DNA of 34,661 nt from 630D-37 sp037447295 (GTDB taxonomy: Bacteria; Chloroflexota; Anaerolineae; Anaerolineales; Villigracilaceae), in assembly GCA_037447295.1 (NCBI GenBank), contig JBBIGZ010000027.1, forward strand, positions 1 through 34,661, given 5' to 3'. A program made the position numbers and the translations under genes. Under the pieces are notes generated by a model that saw only the letters and a list, made by a program, of their open reading frames with translations, was not told the DNA's origin and ran no database searches. Each line of letters begins with the position of its first letter. Position 1 is the first letter of the stretch. Shown here in pieces: positions 7,530-15,955 of the stretch.

Positions 7530-8468
7530 ATGAATTTTCTGATCACCGGCGCGGCCGGCTTTCTCGGCTCTGCTCTGGCAAATGCTCTTGTGCGCGAAGG
7601 ACATCTGGTGCGCGGGTTGGATGACCTTTCCACCGGCGATCCCATGGTGCTTTCTCCGGAGGTGCACTTCACGCGCGGCGATGTCAACGATCGCCCCCGG
7701 CTCTGGACGTTGCTCCAGGAGGTGGATGTCGTCTATCACCTGGCGGCGCGCGTCTCGGTGCCGGAATCGGTGCTCTACCCGCGGGAATACAACGCCGTCA
7801 ATGTGGGGGGAACGGTGGCGCTGATGGAAGCCATGCGCGATGTCGGCGTGAGACGAGTTGTGCTGGCCTCTTCCGGCGCCATCTATGGCGAACAGGCCGA
7901 ACAACCGCTCCGCGAAGATATGAGACCGAACCCGCGTTCCCCGTATGCCGTTTCCAAGCTGGCCGCCGAATACTACGTGCGCACGATCGGCGAACTATGG
8001 GGCATTGAGACGGTGTGCTTGCGCATTTTCAATGCCTACGGCCCCGGTCAGCATCTAACCCCTTCCCATCCGCCGGTAGTGCCTTATTTTCTGCGCCAGG
8101 CACTGCGTAATGGCACGCTGGTAGTCCACGGGGATGGCTCCCAGACGCGGGACTTCGTGTATGTGGACGATGTGGTCAGTGCCATGATCGCCGCGGCTAC
8201 GGCGCCGGATGTCAACGGGCTAGTAATCAACGTCGGCTCCGGGGACGAAACCAGCATCCGCCAATTGGTCCAAACGGTCCTGCGTGTGACCGGGACGCAG
8301 CCGCAGGTATTGTATAATTCTCAAGCCTCCGGCGGTGTGGCGCGCATGGTCGCCGATCTGACACTGGCGCAAAAGAAGCTGAAATATCGGCCCTCCATCT
8401 CGCTGGAACAAGGACTGCGGCTGACGATCGAGCGCGATCCTCGATTTCAGGGTCAGATGCGAGCATGA
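7530..8468 (+). CDS. NAD-dependent epimerase/dehydratase (extended SDR)
   Basis: A 312-residue extended short-chain dehydrogenase that acts on nucleotide sugars, most like UDP-glucose 4-epimerase (GalE-like). The Rossmann motif TGAAGFLGSALA is at the N terminus. The residues VYHLAARVSVPES near 70 and the catalytic Ser in VLASSGAIYGE, with Tyr and Lys in PYAVSKLAAEYY, are in place. The sugar-binding region RIFNAYGPGQ and RDFVYVDDVV follow. I take the ATG at 7530 because the glycine-rich motif then begins six residues in; the upstream extension overlaps the preceding gene. The stop overlaps the glycosylase start (ATGA). Likely roles are cell-surface or exopolysaccharide sugar precursors; exact specificity is not readable. 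Confidence 0.92.
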   Translation: MNFLITGAAGFLGSALANALVREGHLVRGLDDLSTGDPMVLSPEVHFTRGDVNDRPRLWTLLQEVDVVYHLAARVSVPESVLYPREYNAVNVGGTVALMEAMRDVGVRRVVLASSGAIYGEQAEQPLREDMRPNPRSPYAVSKLAAEYYVRTIGELWGIETVCLRIFNAYGPGQHLTPSHPPVVPYFLRQALRNGTLVVHGDGSQTRDFVYVDDVVSAMIAAATAPDVNGLVINVGSGDETSIRQLVQTVLRVTGTQPQVLYNSQASGGVARMVADLTLAQKKLKYRPSISLEQGLRLTIERDPRFQGQMRA

Positions 8469-9058
8469 TCTTACCGCGTTCGTTCTACGACCGCCCTACG
8501 CTGATCGTGGCGCGTGAGCTGCTGGGAGCGCGGTTAGTGCGCATCCTGGATGGACAGCGACTTAGCGGGATCATCCTCGAAACGGAAGCCTATATCGGCT
8601 ATGAGGATCAGGGTAGCCATGCCCATCGCGGTCAGACGCGGCGCAATGCCCCCATGTTCGGCCCACCGGGATACGCCTACGTGTACTTTACCTACGGCAT
8701 GCACTGGTGCTTGAACGCAGTGACGGAGGCAGAAGGGTTTCCGGCGGCGGTGCTCATTCGGGCAATTCTACCAGAAGAAGGGCTCGAGACCATCCGGGCA
8801 CGGCGCAACGGTGGCGATACCTTCGGCCCGGCTAAGCTCACCCAGGCACTCGGCATCGGCAAGGCCGAAAACGGGCTGGACCTTTGCACCGATGCGCATG
8901 GGCTGTGGATCGAAACCGGCTATACAATTCCGGAAGCGCGCGTCACCACTGCACCGCGCGTGGGGTTAAATCGTGTACCAGAACCGTGGCGCTCTATTCC
9001 TTGGCGTTTCATTGCCCGGATGGAGCCCGGCGATCTTTCAAATCTATGGAGGAGATAG
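8465..9058 (+). CDS. DNA-3-methyladenine glycosylase (AAG/MPG family)
   Basis: A 197-residue base-excision repair glycosylase of the AAG/MPG fold, which removes alkylated and deaminated purines from DNA. It begins LPRSFYDRPTLIVARELLGA, shows the conserved ETEAYIGYEDQGSHAHRG block with the catalytic Glu near residue 41, MFGPPGYAYVYFTYGMHWC near 62-80, and VLIRAILPEEG plus GPAKLTQALGI in the second half, all as expected for the family and of normal length. It is coupled to the epimerase gene by ATGA; fabI starts two bases after the stop. Confidence 0.95.
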   Translation: MILPRSFYDRPTLIVARELLGARLVRILDGQRLSGIILETEAYIGYEDQGSHAHRGQTRRNAPMFGPPGYAYVYFTYGMHWCLNAVTEAEGFPAAVLIRAILPEEGLETIRARRNGGDTFGPAKLTQALGIGKAENGLDLCTDAHGLWIETGYTIPEARVTTAPRVGLNRVPEPWRSIPWRFIARMEPGDLSNLWRR

Positions 9059-9060
9059 CT

Positions 9061-9855
9061 ATGGGTCTTTTGGACGGTAAAACCGCTTTGATCTTCGGCC
9101 TGGCCAACGAGCGTTCGATCGCCTGGGGCATTACGCGTGCCATGCATCGCGAAGGGGCGCGCATCGGCCTGAGCTACGCCGGCGAGGCTTTGGAACGCCG
9201 CGTGCGTCCGCTGGCCGAGCAGGTGGGATGCACCTTTGTGGAAGAATGCGATGTGACCAAGGACGAGGACATCACCCGCATCGCCGAAAAGGCGGCGGAG
9301 GCCTTCGGTCAGATTGATATTCTGGTTCATTCGATCGCTTATGCCCTGCGCGAAGAGCTGACCGGCCCCTTTTACAATACCAGCCGCGAGGGCTTTCGCA
9401 TCGCCATGGATGTGAGCGTCTATTCTTTTGTGGCGCTGGCGCGCGCCTTCCGGCCGATCTTGCGACCGGGCGGCTTGCTAATGTGCATGACCTATTACGG
9501 CTCGGAAAAGGTCGCGCCGCATTATAATGTGATGGGCGTGGCGAAAGCAGCGCTGGAAGCGGCGACGCGTTACCTGGCCTATGATTTTGGGCCGGAGAAG
9601 ATCCGCGTCAACGCCATTTCGGCCGGCCCGATCCGCACCCTGGCGGCGGCCGGCGTGAGCGGCTTTCGCGATATGTACAAGCACTTTGCTGATGTGGCGC
9701 CGCTGCGCGAAAATGTGACGATTGACGATGTGGGAAACGTGGCCGTCTTCTTGGCCTCCGATCTATCCTCCCACGTCACGGGTGAGACGATCTACGTGGA
9801 TTCCGGTTTCAACATCGTCGGGGTGCAGATCGCGCCACAGGAAGGGAACGAATAA
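9061..9855 (+). CDS. fabI: enoyl-[acyl-carrier-protein] reductase (NADH), FabI type
   Basis: A 264-residue SDR that catalyses the last reduction of each fatty-acid elongation cycle. The N-terminal IFGLANERSIAWGI is the FabI-specific nucleotide-binding signature. The catalytic Tyr-x6-Lys is visible in HYNVMGVAKAALEA with the preceding YYGSEKVAP. RVNAISAGPIRTLAAAGV forms the substrate-binding loop. GETIYVDSGFNIVG closes the protein. The ATG at 9061 follows GGAGGAGATAGCT, an excellent ribosome binding site, so the in-frame stretch from 8884 is not coding. A second fatty-acid gene, fabD, lies at 24644-25591. Confidence 0.96.
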   Translation: MGLLDGKTALIFGLANERSIAWGITRAMHREGARIGLSYAGEALERRVRPLAEQVGCTFVEECDVTKDEDITRIAEKAAEAFGQIDILVHSIAYALREELTGPFYNTSREGFRIAMDVSVYSFVALARAFRPILRPGGLLMCMTYYGSEKVAPHYNVMGVAKAALEAATRYLAYDFGPEKIRVNAISAGPIRTLAAAGVSGFRDMYKHFADVAPLRENVTIDDVGNVAVFLASDLSSHVTGETIYVDSGFNIVGVQIAPQEGNE

Positions 9856-9857
9856 GT

Positions 9858-10340
9858 ATGTTTTTCCGCAAGTCATCTCCGCCATCCCAGCCTCCGCCTG
9901 CCATCCAGGCAGTGGAGCGCGTCACTTCGGTGCTTGGTTCCGGGATCATCTGGCAGGGTTCGCTCAACGGGAGCGGAGGGGTGCGCATTGAAGGAGCGTT
10001 TGAGGGGGAGATCGCACTCCGCGGCCTGTTGGTGGTCGGTGAAAGCGGACGGGTGATCTGCGATAATATCCGCGCCTACACGGTGATCGTGGCCGGGGCG
10101 GTTTACGGCAACATCACCACCCAAAAGCTGGAGATCCGTTCCACCGGACGGGTGTGGGGAGATGTGGTGACGACGGCATTCGTTACCGAGGAAGGTGCGT
10201 TCCTGCGCGGCCAAATCCGCATGGAAGAACATGTGGAGATTGACTTCGGACCGATGCCGGAGCTGACCCCTACCGAAGCAATGATCCTGGCCGAAAAACA
10301 GGCCACCGTGCTGCCGCCTCCACAGGAAAAGACGGAATGA
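9858..10340 (+). CDS. bactofilin family cytoskeletal protein
   Basis: A 160-residue protein with the bactofilin (DUF583) core. After a flexible Pro-rich N terminus comes SVLGSGIIWQGSLNGSGGVR, then repeated turns such as EGAFEGEI, LVVGESGRV and GAVYGNITTQKLEIRSTGRVWGDV, the short repeats of a right-handed beta helix that polymerises into filaments without nucleotide. The C terminus (after about residue 135) is a Glu/Pro-rich tail. Bactofilins help in cell shape or in localising proteins at the membrane. It starts two bases after fabI and overlaps the next gene by ATGA. Confidence 0.92.
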   Translation: MFFRKSSPPSQPPPAIQAVERVTSVLGSGIIWQGSLNGSGGVRIEGAFEGEIALRGLLVVGESGRVICDNIRAYTVIVAGAVYGNITTQKLEIRSTGRVWGDVVTTAFVTEEGAFLRGQIRMEEHVEIDFGPMPELTPTEAMILAEKQATVLPPPQEKTE

Positions 10341-11569
10341 GATACCGTGAGCTGGGGATTCAGACCTTGCGCCAGGCACCCAACCTGGCGCGTACCGAGG
10401 GGGAAGCGTTTCTCTTCCGGGCCGCTTTCCTGGCGCCGGATGGAACGCCAACCCCTCTCGGCGCTCGGCAAATAGCACGGTTGAAAGACCTCTTTAGCTC
10501 CTTAAAGGCAGAAGCTTTTTTCGCCGCGCTTAAGCTTCCCGTCCTCGCCGATGCGCAGGGGAACATTTTCGCACGCTACCCGGTGGGAAAGGTGGAAGCT
10601 TTGCATTGCCCCACGTGTGGGTACTTTTCCCCTCATGAAACCGCGCAGAGCGCACGAGAGACATTTTCCGAAGAAGCCCGGCCGCTAGAGCGCGTTTGGA
10701 CCCCCGACTGTAACACCATCGAGAGCTTGGCGCGTTACCTGAACGTTCCGACGGCGCGCACGGCCAAGGCACTGATGTTCACCCGCGAGGCCGATGGAGA
10801 GTTCATCTTTGTGGTGGTGCGTGGGGATACGACGCTCAATCCGCACAAGTTGCGCGCTCAGGTGGGGGAGGTGCGTCTGGCGCGGGAAGAAGAAATCCGT
10901 GCGGTAGGAGCAGTTCCGGGTTATGCTTCACCGATCGGGCTGCGCTGGGGCAAAGTGCTGGTAGATACCTTGATTCCGCTTTCGCCGAACCTGGTGGCCG
11001 GGGCGAATGAAGAGGGCTATCACCTGAAAAATGTGAACTACGGCCGGGATTTTAGCGCCGACCAGGTGGTCGATCTGATCTGGGCCGAGGCAGGCGATCG
11101 TTGCCTTTGCGGGAACGGGGTGCTGGAAGCACTAGAGACGTTGCCCGTGGTGCTCGATGGGGTGCTGTTGGAGGCGAACGTGCTGCGCGCTCTGGCCGAG
11201 GTGCATCATGATGAGCATGGGTTGCGTTGGCCGCCGGTGGCTGCGCCCTTTGATATTTACTTGCTCCATGTGCCCGGCAAGGAGCTGGATACGGCTTCGG
11301 CGGCGCGTTCTCTGGCTCAGGAGCTGGAGGCAGCCGGGCTGGAGGTGTTGCTCGATGACCGCGACGAGCGCGCCGGAGTGAAATTCACCGATGCCGATCT
11401 GCTGGGCATCCCCTGGCGGGTGACGGTAGGTGAGCGCGCCCTGAAGGAAGGACAAGTGGAGATCAAGAATCGTTGGAACGGAGCACAGGAGCGGCTCTCG
11501 CTGGAAGGAATGGTTGCCTTTTTCCGGGAGTGGAAAGTCTCTGCGGGAAGCTATGAGCGATCTGTTTGA
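10337..11569 (+). CDS. ProRS-derived protein: editing (INS) plus anticodon-binding domains, catalytic core missing
   Basis: A 410-residue relative of bacterial prolyl-tRNA synthetase. It starts like ProRS (TLRQAPN...LFRAAFLAP...PLGAR, residues 10-44), but the roughly 150-residue segment with class II motifs 1 and 2 is gone. From HCPTCGYFSPHETA (90-103) on it follows the editing domain: TAKALMF with the Lys (144) equivalent to the editing Lys of E. coli ProRS, VRGDTTLNPHKL (161-172), GAVPGYASPIGL and VAGANEEGYHLKNVNYGRD (220-238). Motif 3 (GIGVSR) and the GHIFxLGTKYS block are lost; only HHDEHGLRWP remains. The anticodon domain is intact: APFDIYLL, LLDDRDERAGVKF, DADLLGIPWRVTVG. It cannot be an active ProRS but could hydrolyse mischarged tRNA-Pro. 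The frame is open and coupled (ATGA) to the bactofilin gene, so it is not an obvious pseudogene. Confidence 0.85.
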   Translation: MRYRELGIQTLRQAPNLARTEGEAFLFRAAFLAPDGTPTPLGARQIARLKDLFSSLKAEAFFAALKLPVLADAQGNIFARYPVGKVEALHCPTCGYFSPHETAQSARETFSEEARPLERVWTPDCNTIESLARYLNVPTARTAKALMFTREADGEFIFVVVRGDTTLNPHKLRAQVGEVRLAREEEIRAVGAVPGYASPIGLRWGKVLVDTLIPLSPNLVAGANEEGYHLKNVNYGRDFSADQVVDLIWAEAGDRCLCGNGVLEALETLPVVLDGVLLEANVLRALAEVHHDEHGLRWPPVAAPFDIYLLHVPGKELDTASAARSLAQELEAAGLEVLLDDRDERAGVKFTDADLLGIPWRVTVGERALKEGQVEIKNRWNGAQERLSLEGMVAFFREWKVSAGSYERSV

Positions 11570-12959
11570 GCATGCCCTGCAGGAACAAATGCGCCGCGAG
11601 GCCCCGCTGGCGGCGCGTATGCGTCCGCGTACGCTCGAGGAGTTCGTCGGGCAGGAGCATATTTTGGGAGAAGGGAAGCTGCTGCGCCGGGCGATTGAAA
11701 GCGACCGTCTGTTCTCGTCAATCATTTTATGGGGTCCCCCCGGCACCGGGAAGACGACGCTGGCGCAGATCATCGCCGCCCATAGCCGCAGCGCGTTTGT
11801 CACCCTTTCGGCGGTGCTGGCCGGCCTGCCGGAATTGCGCCAGGTGATCCAGGAGGTCAAAGAACGCCGCCGACTCTACGGGCAACGGACTATTCTGTTT
11901 GTGGATGAGGTCCATCGCTGGAATAAGGCTCAGCAGGATGCCTTGCTTCCTCATGTGGAGGATGGCACGGTGATCTTCATCGGGGCAACGACGGAGAACC
12001 CGTATTTTGAGGTCATCGGGGCGTTGGTTTCACGTTCGCGCGTCTTTCGCCTCTATCCTCTGACGGAGGAGCAGCTCGATCGCATTCTGGAGCGTGCCCT
12101 GCAGGATGCCGAGCGTGGCTATGGTGGCCGAAACGTGATCTTGGATGCCGATGCGCGGGCACATTTGATCCATGTGGCCGGTGGGGATGCGCGCAACCTG
12201 CTCAATGCGCTGGAGCTGGCAGTGGAATCCACGCCACCCGATGCCGAAGGGAAGATCCACATCACCCTGGAGATCGCCCAGGAATCCATTCAACGCCGTG
12301 CTGTGCTGTACGATAAAGAAGGGGATATCCATTACGATACCATTTCGGCCTTTATCAAGTCGGTGCGCGGCTCAGACCCGGATGCGGCGCTCTACTGGTT
12401 GGCGCGCATGCTCTATGCCGGCGAGGACCCACGCTTTATCCTGCGTCGCCTGTTGATCCTGGCCGGGGAGGATGTGGGGCTGGCCGATCCGATGGGGCTA
12501 GTAGTGGCGGCTGCCGCCGCTCAGGCATTCGATTATGTGGGCCTACCGGAAGGCATTTATCCGCTGATCGAAGCCACGCTCTACCTAGCAACCGCGCCAA
12601 AATCCAACAGCACCCAGGCCTACTTCAAGGCGATGGCGCACATCGAGCAGGAAGGTGTCGGCGAGGTGCCAGATCACCTCAAGGATAGCCATCGCGATCG
12701 TCAGGCGCTGGGGCATGGGAAGGGGTATCTCTATCCCCACGATCGCGAGGGGCATTTCGTGCCGCAACAATACTTACCGAAGGAATTGCTCGGCACATAC
12801 TTTTATCGCCCTTCCGAAGAGGGCTATGAGGCGCAGGTGCGCGAACGCTTGGAACGCTGGCGCGCCGCGCAACGCAAAGCGCTCGGAATTGAGCAAACGC
12901 AGGAAATGCCAGACCTCTCGACAGAGCGCATCGAAAAGATGAAACGGAACTTGAAATGA
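11553..12959 (+). CDS. rarA: AAA ATPase, replication-associated recombination protein RarA/MgsA
   Basis: A 468-residue clamp-loader-like AAA+ ATPase that works at stalled replication forks. The RarA-type start ARMRPRTLEEFVGQEHILG leads to Walker A GPPGTGKTT (residues 61-69), Walker B ILFVDEVHRWNKAQQD near 112, and sensor 1 GATTENPYFEV. The C-terminal RarA domain shows GSDPDAALYWLARMLYAGEDPRFILRRL and the end region PDHLKD...YLYPHD. The ATG at 11553 lies inside the end of the ProRS-like gene (17-base overlap) behind GCGGGAAG; this start gives the usual family N terminus. The stop overlaps the phosphatase gene. Confidence 0.95.
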   Translation: MSDLFEHALQEQMRREAPLAARMRPRTLEEFVGQEHILGEGKLLRRAIESDRLFSSIILWGPPGTGKTTLAQIIAAHSRSAFVTLSAVLAGLPELRQVIQEVKERRRLYGQRTILFVDEVHRWNKAQQDALLPHVEDGTVIFIGATTENPYFEVIGALVSRSRVFRLYPLTEEQLDRILERALQDAERGYGGRNVILDADARAHLIHVAGGDARNLLNALELAVESTPPDAEGKIHITLEIAQESIQRRAVLYDKEGDIHYDTISAFIKSVRGSDPDAALYWLARMLYAGEDPRFILRRLLILAGEDVGLADPMGLVVAAAAAQAFDYVGLPEGIYPLIEATLYLATAPKSNSTQAYFKAMAHIEQEGVGEVPDHLKDSHRDRQALGHGKGYLYPHDREGHFVPQQYLPKELLGTYFYRPSEEGYEAQVRERLERWRAAQRKALGIEQTQEMPDLSTERIEKMKRNLK

Positions 12960-13576
12960 CGCTTCTACTCTTGATCCGCCACGGTGAAAACGACTATCGC
13001 CGCCGCTCCCTGCTGCCGGGGCAGCTGCCCGGTATCCATCTCAACGAGATCGGGAAAGCGCAGGCTCGTCAGCTGGCCTGGACCTTGAGCGAGGTGCCGC
13101 TAAAAGCCATCTATTCCAGCCCGTTGGAACGTGCCCTGGAGACCGCCGAGCCGATCGCCCGGTTGCACAACCTGACGATCGAAGAGGTGGAGGCGCTGGC
13201 AGATGTGAACGTGGGAGATTGGGCCGGGCGTTCCTGGAAGCGACTCCGTCGCACGCGACTTTGGCCCAAAATCATCCATGCGCCTGCGGAAGTGCGCTTC
13301 CCGAACGGCGAGAGCTTCCTCGAAGTCCAAGCGCGCGTGATCGGAGCGCTGGAGCAATTCCCAACGCAACATGACGAAAAAGACATCATCGCCGTCATCT
13401 TCCACGCCGATCCGATCAAACTGGCGCTGGCGCATTTCCTCGGCCTGCCGCTGAACGCCTTTCAGCGCCTGAACGTGGATACCGCTTCGATCAGCGCGGT
13501 GTGGGTGGGAAAGGAGATGACGCGCGTGCTGTTTATCAATCGCCTACCGGGAGAGCCGTTAAGGTTGATGGGATAG
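12956..13576 (+). CDS. histidine phosphatase family protein (phosphoglycerate mutase-like)
   Basis: A 206-residue branch-1 histidine phosphatase. The phospho-accepting His is in LLLIRHGEND (residue 9), with a second Arg in YSSPLERALETAEPIA near 60, the acid in VNVGDWAGRSW near 88, and the second catalytic His in VIFHADPIKLALAHFLGLP near 150. The HADP instead of the common HGGV resembles members annotated as MSMEG_4193-like phosphatases. Substrate unknown; phosphosugars or alpha-ribazole phosphate are possible. Coupled by ATGA to rarA; the SDR gene follows after 18 bases. Confidence 0.9.
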   Translation: MTLLLLIRHGENDYRRRSLLPGQLPGIHLNEIGKAQARQLAWTLSEVPLKAIYSSPLERALETAEPIARLHNLTIEEVEALADVNVGDWAGRSWKRLRRTRLWPKIIHAPAEVRFPNGESFLEVQARVIGALEQFPTQHDEKDIIAVIFHADPIKLALAHFLGLPLNAFQRLNVDTASISAVWVGKEMTRVLFINRLPGEPLRLMG

Positions 13577-13594
13577 TGGAGGAGTTTAGGGGTT

Positions 13595-14386
13595 ATGTCG
13601 CCGTCTTCTTGTGGTCGTTTGCAGGGCAAAGTAGCCATCATCACCGGTGCCACTTCCGGGATCGGGAAAGCGACGGCTTTGCTCTTTGCCCGCGAAGGTG
13701 CGCATCTTGTGCTGAGTGGGCGCCGGCGCGAACGTGGCGAGGCGGTGGCACAGGCCTGCAAAGCGTTCGGGGTGCGGGCAATCTTCGTCCCGGCCGATCA
13801 CACCCGCGCCGAGGACTGTGAACGCGTGGTGACCGTGGCACAGCAGGAATTCGGCCGCGTGGATATCCTGTTCAACAACGCCGGCGTGGTGACTTCCGGC
13901 ACGGCAGAGACGACCTCCGAGGAAACCTGGGCCTACACCATGGCACTCAACGTGACCGCCGTTTGGCGCATGTCGCGTCTGGTGATCCCGATCATGCGGG
14001 CACAAGGGGGTGGAGCGATTGTCAACAATGCCTCGGATTGGGGCATCGTCGGGGCGCGCAATGCCCTGCCCTATGCCACCAGCAAAGGCGCCGTGGTGCT
14101 GATGACCAAAAGCATGGCGCTGGATCATGCCGCCGAGGGCATTCGCGTGAACGCCGTCTGTCCGGGGGATACGTTCGTCGAACGCTGGATAGAACAGGGT
14201 TACTTTCAAGATGGGCAGCCGGTGACGATGGAAGAGGCCTTGCGCGAATCGGCCTCGTATATTCCCTTGGGACGCTTTGCTCAGGCAGAGGAGATCGCGC
14301 GGGCAGTGCTCTTCTTGGCCTCGGACGAGGCCTCGTTCATCACCGGCCACACATTGCTGGTAGATGGGGGGAATACCGCACAGTGA
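13595..14386 (+). CDS. SDR family oxidoreductase
   Basis: A 263-residue classical short-chain dehydrogenase. It has the NAD(P)-binding TGATSGIGKATA near residue 18, NNAGVV near 93, the catalytic Ser in VNNASDWG, Tyr and Lys in YATSKGAVV, and the C-terminal IPLGRFAQAEEIARAVLFLAS followed by ITGHTLLVDGGNTAQ. This is the general 3-oxoacyl-ACP reductase/glucose dehydrogenase-like set; the substrate cannot be assigned. The Arg following the glycine-rich strand (SGRRRERG) suggests NADPH preference. The start at 13595 is the first good ATG; a ribosome binding site is weak. Its end abuts the end of ruvC on the other strand. Confidence 0.92.
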   Translation: MSPSSCGRLQGKVAIITGATSGIGKATALLFAREGAHLVLSGRRRERGEAVAQACKAFGVRAIFVPADHTRAEDCERVVTVAQQEFGRVDILFNNAGVVTSGTAETTSEETWAYTMALNVTAVWRMSRLVIPIMRAQGGGAIVNNASDWGIVGARNALPYATSKGAVVLMTKSMALDHAAEGIRVNAVCPGDTFVERWIEQGYFQDGQPVTMEEALRESASYIPLGRFAQAEEIARAVLFLASDEASFITGHTLLVDGGNTAQ

Positions 14387-14866
14387 CTAAAACGTCTTCC
14401 AGTTCAGGTGGGTGATAGCAATCGCCAGGGCATCGGCGGCATCATCCGGCTGCGGACGGGAGGGCAGACCTAGCAGCAGGCGGACCATCTCTTGGATTTG
14501 TCGCTTATCCGCCGAGCCATAACCGCTGACGCTCTGCTTAACCTCATTCGGGGTATATTCGGCGACTGGTATGCCGGCTTCTGCCAGGGCGAGCAAGATC
14601 ACGCCGCGCGCCTGTCCTACTTGAATGGCGGTGCTCACATTGCGCTGAAAAAACAACTTCTCCACCGCACCGCTTTGGGGTTGGTGGAGAAGCAGCAGCT
14701 GACGCAACTGCTCGTAGAGTAACAACAGGCGCCGTGGCATGGTTTCTTCGGGTGGCGTTTCGATCACCCCGAAGGTGACCACCGTTAATGTCCCCTGTTC
14801 GTCCTCATCCAGGATGGCATAACCGGTCCGTGCCGTACCGGGGTCCAGCCCGATGACCCTTCGCAT
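14387..14866 (-). CDS. ruvC: crossover junction endodeoxyribonuclease RuvC
   Basis: A 159-residue Holliday junction resolvase that cuts junctions during recombination, with RuvAB. The RNase H-like fold shows the first catalytic Asp in VIGLDPGTARTGYA (residue 8), Glu in SGAVEKLFFQRNVSTA near 68, the GQARGVILLA helix, and the last acidic cluster in QPDDAADALAIAITH near 140-150. Length is normal. Its ATG overlaps the yebC stop by one base (TAATG), forming a yebC-ruvC operon as in many bacteria; ruvA and ruvB are not in the window. Confidence 0.96.
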   Translation of the reverse strand: MRRVIGLDPGTARTGYAILDEDEQGTLTVVTFGVIETPPEETMPRRLLLLYEQLRQLLLLHQPQSGAVEKLFFQRNVSTAIQVGQARGVILLALAEAGIPVAEYTPNEVKQSVSGYGSADKRQIQEMVRLLLGLPSRPQPDDAADALAIAITHLNWKTF

Positions 14867-15621
14867 TATCCGGCCTCGAGTGCCGCCAGCGCTTCTTCGC
14901 TCAGTTTCAGGTTGTGATAAACGTTCTGAACGTCGTCGAGGTCTTCCAGGGCCTCGATTACCTTGAGCACCTGTAAGCTTTCCTCGACGCCCAATTCGAT
15001 CTCCTGCTTGGCAATATAGCGCAGCCCGGCCTCTTCAGGTTGCACACCGGCCGCGTGGAGCTTGTTTGCCACTTCTTTGAAGGCCTCCGCCGGAGCGATG
15101 ATCTCAATGTTATCGCCATCCTGCGTGACGTCTTCCGCGCCGGCCTCCACGGCCAATTCAAAGGCGCGATCGTAATCCAACTGGCTCGCCGGGAAAGAAA
15201 AATAGGCCATGCGCTGGAATTGCCAGGCCACAGAGCCGGCTTCTGCCATATTACCACCGCTGCGGGTCAGGACGTGGCGGATCTCGGCAACGGCACGGTT
15301 ACGATTATCGGTGACGCATTCGATCATCATGGCCACGCCGTGCGAAGCGTAACCTTCGTAAAAGATTTGCTCAATCGCGGCGGCATCCTTATCTTCTCCG
15401 GTGCCGCGGCGGATGGCACGTTCGATATTCTCTTTGGGCATGTTATTGGCACGTGCTTTTTCAATCGCCAGTGCCAAGCGCACGTTCGTTTCGGGATCGC
15501 CGCCGCCTTCACGCGCCGCCATGACGATCTCGCGGGTCAGACGGGTGAAGAGTGCGCCGCGTTTGGCATCCTGTGCGCCCTTCTTCCTGCGGATAGTTGC
15601 CCAGTGGCTATGTCCAGACAT
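14866..15621 (-). CDS. YebC/PmpR family translation/transcription regulator
   Basis: A 251-residue YebC/TACO1-family protein. It starts MSGHSHWATIRRKKGAQDAK, the family signature, continues with FTRLTREIVMAAREGGGDP and ARANNMPKENIERAIRRG, and has the middle block EGYASHGVAMMIECVTDNRNR and GSVAWQFQRMAYF. Family members act as DNA-binding regulators or assist ribosomes through difficult sequences such as polyproline. The start at 15621 has AAGGAG eight bases upstream, so the longer frame from 15699 is rejected. It lies directly upstream of ruvC. Confidence 0.95.
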   Translation of the reverse strand: MSGHSHWATIRRKKGAQDAKRGALFTRLTREIVMAAREGGGDPETNVRLALAIEKARANNMPKENIERAIRRGTGEDKDAAAIEQIFYEGYASHGVAMMIECVTDNRNRAVAEIRHVLTRSGGNMAEAGSVAWQFQRMAYFSFPASQLDYDRAFELAVEAGAEDVTQDGDNIEIIAPAEAFKEVANKLHAAGVQPEEAGLRYIAKQEIELGVEESLQVLKVIEALEDLDDVQNVYHNLKLSEEALAALEAG

Positions 15622-15687
15622 ACAACTTTCTCCTTTTCTAAACCGAATGACGATGTTTTTGGAAAAATGCTCCGACAGAGCTTGCTG

Positions 15688-15799
15688 CAAAGGCTGCAAT
15701 GCCTTTGATCAACAGAACATGCACCCCTCCTCCAAGCGAGAAGCGCATGCGACCATGCTGTAGAGCAAACTTGCCTTTATTGTATCACAAGGCAATGTT
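15688..15799 (-). promoter_or_regulatory. yebC upstream region: possible -10 box and leader hairpin
   Basis: The interval 15622-15955 has no gene. On the minus strand TACAAT (5 of 6 matches to the -10 consensus) occurs in TGTGATACAATAAAGG at about 15776-15784, with a poor -35. Between it and yebC, CAAAGGC (15707-15701) and GCCTTTG (15694-15688) form a 7-bp hairpin with a six-base loop in the presumed leader. On the plus strand only the short inverted pair GGTGAT (15821) and ATCACC (15845) and the peptidase promoter are seen. Confidence 0.4.
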
Positions 15800-15941
15800 C
15801 GCTGGAAGCACATAACGGATGGTGATGGTTCGTTTGTCGGTAAAATCACCGCGATGATTCGCCGAGTGCAAAAATGACAACTGCCGATCGCACCGCCGGA
15901 CGCGGGCAGGTTAGGCTACGGCCGATGCCTTTTGTCCGGGT

Positions 15942-15947
15942 TATAAT
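15942..15947 (+). promoter_or_regulatory. -10 box of the M1 peptidase gene, nearly leaderless
   Basis: TATAAT in CCGGGTTATAATGCAGC, eight bases before the ATG at 15956. With the usual spacing the transcript would start one to three bases before the start codon. No Shine-Dalgarno and no clear -35 are present, as at minC. Confidence 0.6.
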
Positions 15948-15955
15948 GCAGCACT

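Noticed and set aside
15622..15699. N-terminal extension of YebC from 15699
   Set aside because: The conserved family start MSGHSHW at 15621 has a good Shine-Dalgarno.
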